Of a stretch of 10,895 nucleotides of DNA, positions 6,023 through 10,895 are shown piece by piece. The stretch is from the NCBI GenBank assembly GCA_947631345.1, contig CANRKW010000032.1:1-10895 (forward strand). Direction: 5' to 3'. The translations under genes were made by a program, and so were the position numbers. The first letter of the stretch is position 1, and each line of letters starts with the position of its first letter. This DNA comes from an uncultured Bacilli bacterium. Its GTDB lineage: Bacteria > Bacillota_I > Bacilli_A > RF39 > UBA660. The notes below the pieces were generated by a model. It was not told the origin of the DNA. It did not search any database and saw only the letters and a program-made list of their open reading frames with translations.

Positions 6023-6472
6023 CTAACTTTTAAATATAATTTTTACCAAATATTTTGATAAAGTTTTCACTATAGTACCATATTTACTTTCCCATATATC
6101 TTGTGCTAATTTATGATAATATTCATTAAAATATTTATCTTCTTGGTATTTTCTATGGCAGGCAAGACATAATGGTATAACTAGTCCATATTTAATAGAA
6201 TTACTTCTATTTCTACCACCAAATATTTCATGTAGTGTTAGAAACCATTTAGAACCACATACAGCGCATTTAGTTAAATCACTACAAATTATAAATCTAT
6301 TTTTTTCTTTCTTATTCTGCTTGTTTGTACGTTGTCTTAAAGTGTTATATTGCTTATATTCTTTGTAAGGACAATTCTTACAATTATCAAAAATTATCTC
6401 TTTTTTAAGTACACTACAATATATAAATTTTCTTTTATTTTTTCTTCTAAATTTTAAGTTTTTACAGTTCAT
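6023..6472 (-). CDS. Phage-type HNH-like zinc-binding protein
   Basis: This 149-residue basic protein carries two cysteine clusters. The N-terminal one is C3, C19, C31-x2-C34, consistent with a small zinc knuckle. The second is C69-x2-C72, then LHEIFGGRNR with His81, then LCLACHRKYQ with C102-x2-C105-His106, the order expected of a treble-clef HNH nuclease-like domain. The block HEIFGGRNR...SIKYGLVIPLC..CH is, as I recall it, common in proteins of Bacillota prophages. A canonical HNH catalytic Asn/His pair is not certain, so nuclease activity is unproven. The ribosome binding site is weak. The gene lies just beyond a tRNA operon terminator, a common place for phage DNA to integrate, and no other phage gene is visible. 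It may be a prophage leftover or a free-standing homing-type gene. Confidence 0.7.
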   Translation of the reverse strand: MNCKNLKFRRKNKRKFIYCSVLKKEIIFDNCKNCPYKEYKQYNTLRQRTNKQNKKEKNRFIICSDLTKCAVCGSKWFLTLHEIFGGRNRSNSIKYGLVIPLCLACHRKYQEDKYFNEYYHKLAQDIWESKYGTIVKTLSKYLVKIIFKS

Positions 6473-6527
6473 TTTTAAATCTTTTAGAAAATTAGAACCT
6501 AATTAGTACCTAAAACGATTTAAAAAT

Positions 6528-6555
6528 ATAAAAAAAGCCTTGTTTTAAAGGCTTT
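6528..6555 (-). terminator. Terminator of the tRNA-Met/tRNA-Gly operon
   Basis: On the - strand AAAGCCTT (6555-6548) and AAGGCTTT (6541-6534) form a perfect 8-bp stem with a 6-nt loop, followed by a run of T. It starts 11 bp after the CCA end of tRNA-Gly. Confidence 0.9.
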
Positions 6556-6566
6556 GTAGTCATATA

Positions 6567-6640
6567 TGGAGCAGGTGAGGAGAATCGAACTCCCGTTAGC
6601 AGCTTGGAAGGCTGAAGTTCTGCCATTAAACTACACCTGC
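6567..6640 (-). tRNA. tRNA-Gly (anticodon TCC)
   Basis: A complete 74-nt cloverleaf reads on the - strand. The acceptor GCAGGTG pairs with CACCTGC, the D arm includes GTTTAATGGCAGAAC, the anticodon loop is CTTCCAA with TCC at its centre, and the T loop is TTCGATT with stem GGGAG/CTCCT. The discriminator base is T and CCA is encoded. Anticodon TCC reads GGN glycine codons through wobble. It is the second gene of the tRNA operon. Confidence 0.97.
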
Positions 6641-6694
6641 ATTACATAGATAATTTTACTAAAAATCATTAATTATGTCAATAATTTTTAAATT

Positions 6695-6771
6695 TGGTAG
6701 CGAGAGGGGGATTCGAACCCTCGACATTCGCGGTATGAACGCGACGCTCTAGCCAACTGAGCTATCTCGCC
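6695..6771 (-). tRNA. tRNA-Met, elongator (anticodon CAT)
   Basis: A complete 77-nt cloverleaf on the - strand has acceptor GGCGAGA with TCTCGCT (first pair G-U), D arm TAGCTCAGTTGGCTAGAGC, anticodon loop TTCATAC in a CGCG/CGCG stem, T loop TTCGAAT, and encoded ACCA. The paired first position and the lack of three G-C pairs at the base of the anticodon stem exclude the initiator. The overall sequence resembles Bacillus elongator Met more than the lysidine-modified tRNA-Ile that shares CAT. Confidence 0.95.
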
Positions 6772-6787
6772 ATCAGAAAACAATAAG

Positions 6788-6817
6788 ATAATACCATAAT
6801 TTTCTATGTTTAGTCAA
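6788..6817 (-). promoter_or_regulatory. Promoter of the tRNA operon
   Basis: TTGACT (6817-6812), an 18-nt spacer and TATTAT (6793-6788) lie on the - strand. Transcription would start near 6781, ten bases before tRNA-Met. The -35 box overlaps the last codons of the preceding phosphodiesterase gene. Confidence 0.8.
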
Positions 6818-7493
6818 GCATATCTTCATAGTTTTCTACAATTTTCCCAAATTTGTAATCATTATATCTATCATTATTCTTAAAAGTATAAAGTATAGTA
6901 GGCTTAAATTTAGAACATATCTTAAATATCCATTTATTAGCAAGTTTATAATTATATGAAATAAAATCTGGTCTTATAAATATCATAGAATAAATTAATG
7001 CAGTTCTATTTTTTATTAACATACCTATTTTAAAATTCATATTTTCTTTTTTTCTAATTTTCTTTAAATATTTAACTATACTAGGATGAAAACTTTTTAA
7101 AATAAATTTTCCTTTATAATTTTTAAGTAATTTTATAGTTTCATTTTCTAAATTATGATTTAAGTTATCATATTTTAATTCTATATCAATTAATACTTTT
7201 CCATTTATATATTTTAATACATCTTCTAAAAGAGGTATATGTTCATTAGAATTTAATAATTTGTATTTTTTTATTTCATCATAAGTTAAATCTTTAGTAC
7301 ATTTATCTATTTTACACATTCTTTTTAAGTTATCATCATGAAATATAAACACTTTATTATCTTTAGATATATGTATATCAAATTCACACATCATATTATT
7401 ATCTATTGTTTCTTTTATAGCTTTAAATGAATTTTCTATTAATTTGTTATTTAATAAACCTCTATGAACAATAACCCAATTATTTAAATTCAT
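6810..7493 (-). CDS. Glycerophosphodiester phosphodiesterase (GDPD family)
   Basis: This enzyme hydrolyses glycerophosphodiesters, released by phospholipid turnover, to glycerol 3-phosphate and an alcohol. The family signature is clear: IVHRG with His10-Arg11, ENS (20-22), E37-x-D39 in CEFDIHISKD, FHDDNLKRM with His52-Asp53, and LIDIELK with Glu105, all on a TIM-barrel strand pattern. At 227 residues it matches the short cytoplasmic bacterial form. There is no signal peptide or membrane segment, so it acts inside the cell. AGGTGAG just upstream of ATG 7493 supports the start. It is divergent from alaS and has no metabolic partner next to it. The exact substrate cannot be told. Confidence 0.93.
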   Translation of the reverse strand: MNLNNWVIVHRGLLNNKLIENSFKAIKETIDNNMMCEFDIHISKDNKVFIFHDDNLKRMCKIDKCTKDLTYDEIKKYKLLNSNEHIPLLEDVLKYINGKVLIDIELKYDNLNHNLENETIKLLKNYKGKFILKSFHPSIVKYLKKIRKKENMNFKIGMLIKNRTALIYSMIFIRPDFISYNYKLANKWIFKICSKFKPTILYTFKNNDRYNDYKFGKIVENYEDMLD

Positions 7494-7600
7494 AATTAAC
7501 TCACCTAATAAAATAATATCATAAAACTTAAATAAAAGGGATAAAAAATAAAAACTTTGTAAGTTTATAAAATATAAATATTCTTAAAGTAATTTTTGTA

Positions 7601-7629
7601 TTGACTATAAAACAATAATTTGGTATTAT
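7601..7629 (+). promoter_or_regulatory. Promoter of alaS-rlmN
   Basis: TTGACT, a 17-nt spacer and TATTAT give a strong promoter. Transcription would start near 7636, leaving only about 22 nt before the alaS start, which contains GGGAGGT at 7644-7650. There is no room for a T-box, unlike trpS. Confidence 0.85.
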
Positions 7630-7657
7630 ATTTTATGTAATTTGGGAGGTCATAGAA

Positions 7658-9418
7658 ATGAATTTAAAAGATTTATATATTAATTATTTTGTAAGTAAAG
7701 GTCATAAACAAATCCCCAGTGCGCCTGTAGTGCCTGAAAATGATCCGTCAGTTTTATTTAATACTGCTGGTATGCAACCTCTTATACCATATTTAAAAGG
7801 AGAAAAGCATCCATATGGAACAAGGCTTGTTGATTATCAAAAATGCATACGTACTAATGACTTAGATTCTATTGGAGATTCTACACATCATACATTTTTT
7901 GAAATGTTAGGTAATTGGAGTTTAGGTGACTACTTTAAAGAAGAAAGTATTGCTTATAGTTTTGAGTTTTTAACTAAAGTTTTAAATATACCAATTGAAA
8001 GACTTGCTGTTACTGTATTTAAAGGAAATGATTTACTACCAAGAGATGAAGTAAGTGCGAATGCTTGGAAGAGTCATGGTATAAGTGAGAAAAGAATTGC
8101 TTATATGGGTGAAGAAGATAACTGGTGGCCTAATATGGAAAGTATTGGTCCGTGTGGAAGTGATACAGAAATATTCTATTATAGAAGTGAAAAACCTGCA
8201 CCAGAAGTATTTGATCCAAATGACGAAAATTGGGTGGAAATATGGAATAATGTATTTATGGAATACAACCATAATGAAGATGGAACATTAACAGAATTAC
8301 CTAAAAAAAATGTAGATACAGGTATGGGACTTGAAAGAGTAGTATCTGTTCTTGAAGGTGTTAACGATAACTATAAAACTAGTGTATGGAAAAATATAAT
8401 AGATACAATAGTTAAAGTAAGTGGAAAAAGTTATGAAGGTAATGAAGAAAGTATAAGAATAATAGCAGATCATATAAGAACTAGTGTATTTATAAGTGCA
8501 GATCCTTCTGGAATAAAACCAAGTAATACAGATCAAGGCTACATATTAAGAAGACTTATAAGAAGAAGTATAAGACACGCTAAAAAATTAGGGATAGATA
8601 TTAATAGTAATTGGGAAGAACAAATTGCTTTAAGTGTTATAAATGATTATAAAAAATATTATAGTGAACTTATAACAAATAAAGATGTAGTATTAGAAGT
8701 ATTAAGAAATGAAAAAAACAAATTTAATAGAACACTTGAAAAAGGACTTAGAGAATTTGAAAAAATAATCAATAATATAAGTGGTGATATAGTAGATAAA
8801 GACAATGCTTTTAAATTATATGATACATATGGCTTTCCAATCGAGCTTACAATAGAACTTGCTAAAGAAAAAGGAAAAAGTGTAGATGTAGAAGGATTCA
8901 ATGAAAAGTTTAAGCATCATCAAGAATTATCAAGAGCTTCTTCTGTTGGTAAATTTAAAGGTGGGCTTCAAAGTACTGGAGAGGTAGAAACTAAATACCA
9001 TACGGCTACACATTTGTTAAATGCAGCATTAAAACTTGTAGTAAATAAAGATGTTCACCAAAAAGGAAGTAATATTACAAGTGAAAGGATGAGATTTGAT
9101 TTTTCGTGTGATCATAAATTAACTGAAGAAGAAAAACAAAAAACAGAAGATTTAGTAAATAAATGGATAAAAGAAGGATTAGAAGTTAAAAAGACAGAAA
9201 TGAAAAAAGAAGAAGCAATAAAAAGTGGGGCAGAGTGTATGTTTATAGAAAAATATCCTGATATAGTAACTGTTTATAGTATAGGAGAAGTTTCTCGTGA
9301 ATTATGTGGTGGACCTCATGTTAAAAATACAAGTGAACTAGGAGTTTTCAAAATAATAAAAGAAGAAAGTTCTAGTACAGGTGTAAGAAGAATAAAGGCA
9401 GTGCTTAAAGATGAATAG
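7658..9418 (+). CDS. alaS: Compact alanyl-tRNA synthetase lacking the beta-barrel and C-Ala regions
   Basis: This is a class II synthetase that charges tRNA-Ala and removes misattached Ser or Gly. The catalytic domain is complete: N-terminal FNTAGMQPLIPYLKG (34-48), motif 2 region KCIRTNDLDSIGD...FFEMLGNWSLGDYFK (62-94), WWPN and GPCG (about 155-166), TGMGLERV, and motif 3 GYILRRLIRR (294-303). The editing domain keeps its zinc ligands HTATH (448-452) and CGGPH (550-554), the same 102-residue spacing I recall for the E. coli enzyme. The protein is 586 residues against about 870 usually. The roughly 110-residue barrel between the helical domain and HTATH is absent, as is the C-terminal oligomerisation/tRNA-elbow domain. 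Both ends are clean and the gene runs directly into rlmN, so this looks like a reduced architecture and not a frameshift. GGGAGGT at 7644 fixes the start. Confidence 0.96.
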   Translation: MNLKDLYINYFVSKGHKQIPSAPVVPENDPSVLFNTAGMQPLIPYLKGEKHPYGTRLVDYQKCIRTNDLDSIGDSTHHTFFEMLGNWSLGDYFKEESIAYSFEFLTKVLNIPIERLAVTVFKGNDLLPRDEVSANAWKSHGISEKRIAYMGEEDNWWPNMESIGPCGSDTEIFYYRSEKPAPEVFDPNDENWVEIWNNVFMEYNHNEDGTLTELPKKNVDTGMGLERVVSVLEGVNDNYKTSVWKNIIDTIVKVSGKSYEGNEESIRIIADHIRTSVFISADPSGIKPSNTDQGYILRRLIRRSIRHAKKLGIDINSNWEEQIALSVINDYKKYYSELITNKDVVLEVLRNEKNKFNRTLEKGLREFEKIINNISGDIVDKDNAFKLYDTYGFPIELTIELAKEKGKSVDVEGFNEKFKHHQELSRASSVGKFKGGLQSTGEVETKYHTATHLLNAALKLVVNKDVHQKGSNITSERMRFDFSCDHKLTEEEKQKTEDLVNKWIKEGLEVKKTEMKKEEAIKSGAECMFIEKYPDIVTVYSIGEVSRELCGGPHVKNTSELGVFKIIKEESSSTGVRRIKAVLKDE

Positions 9419-10427
9419 TTTTTATGATTTAACACTAGAAAATTTAGAAAACATTTTAGTAAATAATGGATTCAAAAAATATAATGCAGTTCAAGTATTT
9501 GAAGGTGTATACAAAAAAAGAGTAGAAAAATTTGATGATATAACTAATATAAGTAAAGAATTAAAGAAATTCTTAAATGAAAATTACAACTTAAATTACT
9601 TAAAAATAGTAGATAAATTAACTAGTAGTGATACTAATAAATACTTGCTTGAAGTTAAAAATGGGTTTGTTGAGTGTGTTTTAATGAAACACGATTATGC
9701 AAATAGCTTATGTATAAGTACTCAAATTGGCTGTAATATGGGATGTGCTTTTTGTGAAAGTGGAAAATTAAAAAAGATAAGAGATTTAAGTACAAGTGAA
9801 ATTATATTACAAGTATTAACTATAGAAAGAATAGAAAAAGTAAGAGTACAAAATATAGTAATAATGGGTATAGGAGAACCTTTTGATAACTACGATAATT
9901 TAGTAAATGCTTTACATATTTTGACTTGCCCGAAAGGAATAGAATTAGGTAGTAGACACATTACAGTTTCTACTTGTGGGCTTGCTTTAAAAATTCGTGA
10001 ATTTGCAAGTATAAATTTACAAGTAAATCTAGCAATAAGTTTACACGCGCCAAATGATGAAATAAGAAATAAACTAATGCCTATAAATAAAAAATACAAA
10101 ATAAATGAATTAATGGATGCAGTAAATTATTATATAGAAAAAACTAATAGAAGAGTAAGTATAGAATATATACTTTTAGATGGAATAAATGATAGTGAAA
10201 AAGATGCAAATGAATTAGCAAAAATGCTAAAAGGAAAACTTATTTATGTTAACTTAATTCCATATAATAGTACTAGTAGTGTATTTAAAAGAAGTAAAAA
10301 AGATAAAATAGATTTATTTTATAATACACTTAAAAAGAATAATATAGAAGTAACTATAAGAAGAGAAATGGGTAAAGAAATAAAAGGTGCTTGTGGTCAA
10401 TTAAGAGCAAGTTATATGCAAAAATAA
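9411..10427 (+). CDS. rlmN: Dual-specificity 23S rRNA/tRNA adenine-C2 methyltransferase RlmN
   Basis: This radical-SAM enzyme methylates C2 of A2503 in 23S rRNA and of A37 in some tRNAs, helping translational fidelity. The iron-sulfur cluster motif is CNMGCAFC (Cys108, Cys112, Cys115) in the context CISTQIGC. Family strips follow: MGIGEPFDNYDNL, GSRHITVSTCGL, LAISLHAPND and VNLIPYN. The C-terminal GACGQLR carries Cys328, the methyl-carrying/resolving cysteine. The N-terminus (LTLENLENIL...GFKKYNAVQVFEGVYKK) is the usual RlmN accessory domain, and 338 residues is the normal length. It resembles housekeeping RlmN and not the resistance enzyme Cfr, judged by overall motif context. The start overlaps the alaS end by 8 bp, implying cotranscription and coupled translation. 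Both products serve translation. Confidence 0.95.
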   Translation: MNSFYDLTLENLENILVNNGFKKYNAVQVFEGVYKKRVEKFDDITNISKELKKFLNENYNLNYLKIVDKLTSSDTNKYLLEVKNGFVECVLMKHDYANSLCISTQIGCNMGCAFCESGKLKKIRDLSTSEIILQVLTIERIEKVRVQNIVIMGIGEPFDNYDNLVNALHILTCPKGIELGSRHITVSTCGLALKIREFASINLQVNLAISLHAPNDEIRNKLMPINKKYKINELMDAVNYYIEKTNRRVSIEYILLDGINDSEKDANELAKMLKGKLIYVNLIPYNSTSSVFKRSKKDKIDLFYNTLKKNNIEVTIRREMGKEIKGACGQLRASYMQK

Positions 10428-10466
10428 TACAAAATATAAAAACTCATAGTAAGTGATAAAAAGATG

Positions 10467-10495
10467 TTGACTTGATATAAAAATAAGTATAAAAT
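10467..10495 (+). promoter_or_regulatory. Promoter upstream of the poly-G leader ORF
   Basis: TTGACT (10467-10472), a 17-nt spacer and TAAAAT (10490-10495) form a good promoter; a TATAAA two bases upstream is an alternative -10. No terminator is visible between rlmN and this promoter. Confidence 0.7.
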
Positions 10496-10530
10496 GAAAA
10501 TATAAGAAAAATAAAAGGAGAAAGATAGAT

Positions 10531-10584
10531 ATGAAGTTAGCTAAAGAATTTGTACAATATATTGCACCGGGGGGGGTAGTTTAG
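10531..10584 (+). CDS. 17-codon leader ORF containing an 8-G homopolymer
   Basis: ATG 10531 follows AAAGGAG (10514-10520). The frame reads MKLAKEFVQYIAPGGVV then TAG. The PGG codons are formed by eight consecutive G (10569-10576), conspicuous in DNA this AT-rich. One extra G, or a -1 ribosomal slip, would continue the frame (GGGSLEAKKTSYF...) to TAA at 10620-10622, inside the hairpin that precedes the next gene. The peptide is not recognised. It could be a phase-variable peptide, a regulatory leader for the downstream secreted protein, or a genuine 30-residue gene whose homopolymer length is misread. Confidence 0.45.
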   Translation: MKLAKEFVQYIAPGGVV

Positions 10585-10615
10585 AAGCTAAAAAAACTTC
10601 ATATTTTTTGCTATG

Positions 10616-10642
10616 CACATAATTTTTTATGTGTGATTTTTT
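10616..10642 (+). terminator. Weak terminator-like hairpin before the secreted-protein gene
   Basis: CACATAA (10616-10622) pairs with TTATGTG (10627-10633) around a TTTT loop, followed by TGATTTTTT. The stem has only two G-C pairs, so it would be a leaky terminator or an attenuator lying between the leader ORF and the gene starting at 10669. Confidence 0.4.
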
Positions 10643-10668
10643 GTGTATAAGAAGGAAGGTAAAAGAAT

Positions 10669-10895
10669 ATGAAGAAGAAAATGTTTGTTATAACTTGTTT
10701 ATTATTAAGTTTAGTAACAGGTTTAAGTTATGCATCTTTTGTTGTTACAAGTGAAAACTATAAAGCAACTGAAATGATGATAAGTAAGTTAGTATATGGA
10801 ATAGAAGTAAGTGGTACAGGAGGAAGTGAACAAATAGATGGAAAAAATGTAACAGTAAATAAAGGTGTAACATTAGTAAATGTAAAAATAACAAG
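10669..10895 (+). CDS. Secreted protein, 5' part only, function unknown
   Basis: The gene starts at ATG 10669 after AAGGAAGG (10652-10659) and runs off the window edge after 75 codons. It opens with a typical signal peptide: KKK, then a hydrophobic core FVITCLLLSLVTGL, then SYASF, where cleavage after an Ala is plausible. The mature part begins with VVTSENYKATEMMISKLVYGIEV and becomes rich in Gly, Ser, Thr and Val with short alternating strands, suggesting a beta-sandwich surface or fibre protein. The layout of signal peptide followed directly by such a strand recalls TasA/camelysin-like proteins, but the similarity is loose. It probably shares a transcript with the poly-G leader ORF upstream. 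Confidence 0.75.
   Translation, partial: MKKKMFVITCLLLSLVTGLSYASFVVTSENYKATEMMISKLVYGIEVSGTGGSEQIDGKNVTVNKGVTLVNVKIT

Larger units (their letters stand above)
5894..6024. repeat. Nested imperfect inverted repeat, about 131 bp
   Basis: Three pairs of arms nest in order: AGGCAAAATG (5894-5903) with CATTTTGCCT (6015-6024), TTAGGAG (5918-5924) with CTCCTAA (5995-6001), and ATTTTATGA (5928-5936) with TCATAAAAT (5973-5981). Transcribed from either strand this could form a long hairpin. The right end coincides with the stop codon of the HNH-like gene, and the inner part contains a ribosome binding site and a small ORF. It could be a miniature mobile element, a structured RNA or a composite terminator. 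Confidence 0.5.

Noticed and set aside
6695..6771. Initiator tRNA or lysidine tRNA-Ile for the CAT anticodon
   Set aside because: The first acceptor pair is G-U, not mismatched, the anticodon stem lacks three G-C pairs, and the body resembles elongator tRNA-Met.
8036..8901. Open frames on the opposite strand and in another frame within alaS
   Set aside because: They are shadows of alaS codon usage, lack ribosome binding sites, and overlap conserved catalytic regions.
7658..9418. alaS as a frameshifted or truncated pseudogene
   Set aside because: Catalytic and editing motifs are intact, the missing barrel is internal and in frame, the stop overlaps the rlmN start cleanly, and no C-Ala remnant follows.
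1..10895. CRISPR array
   Set aside because: No set of regularly spaced 25-40 bp repeats occurs. The only tandem repeat is two 16-bp copies with an 8-bp gap.

Overview
The window is strongly AT-rich (roughly three quarters A+T by eye) and uses strong AGGAGG-type ribosome binding sites, TTGACA/TATAAT-type promoters and the standard code (Trp is TGG, and TGA serves as a stop in a small leader ORF). A T-box leader on an aminoacyl-tRNA synthetase gene, CCA-encoding tRNA genes and the protein set all point to a low-GC member of the Bacillota. The shortened alanyl-tRNA synthetase and the very low GC suggest a host-associated or uncultured gut lineage near the Bacilli/Mollicutes boundary. That placement is inference.

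Left part (1-4100), accessory DNA. A type II restriction-modification pair lies on the + strand: a cytosine-5 DNA methyltransferase (261-1250) overlaps a restriction endonuclease (1237-2334) whose C-terminal half looks like the B3-type DNA-binding domain of the NgoFVII/BfiI group. A hairpin terminator follows. Next comes a separately expressed 493-residue protein (2579-4060) with an N-terminal half resembling a small ADP-ribosyltransferase-like fold and a C-terminal P-loop kinase of the shikimate-kinase/zeta-toxin type. Its function is unknown, and its neighbours make a defence or toxin role worth testing. Near-identical 12-13 bp AAATTAYACACTA sequences sit on both sides of the R-M pair.

Middle part (4091-6790), - strand. 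trpS (4202-5194) lies behind a complete T-box leader: promoter, stem I with a UGG tryptophan specifier, the T-box motif and a terminator hairpin. A well-formed 12-codon ORF carrying one Trp codon lies between the terminator and trpS. Upstream is about 450 bp with no recognised gene. It holds a 16-bp tandem repeat and a nested inverted repeat containing a 22-codon ORF behind a near-perfect ribosome binding site. A phage-type HNH-like zinc protein and a two-gene tRNA operon (elongator tRNA-Met, tRNA-Gly) follow, with their own promoter and terminator. Upstream of the tRNAs is a cytoplasmic glycerophosphodiester phosphodiesterase.

Right part (7494-10895), + strand. A clear promoter drives alaS, an unusually compact alanyl-tRNA synthetase that keeps the catalytic and editing centres but lacks the central beta-barrel region and the C-terminal domain. 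rlmN, a radical-SAM rRNA/tRNA methyltransferase, overlaps it by 8 bp. A new promoter then leads into a tiny ORF with an 8-G homopolymer, a weak hairpin, and the start of a secreted protein cut off by the window edge. The geometry of poly-G tract, reading frames and hairpin suggests a possible slippage-controlled attenuator.
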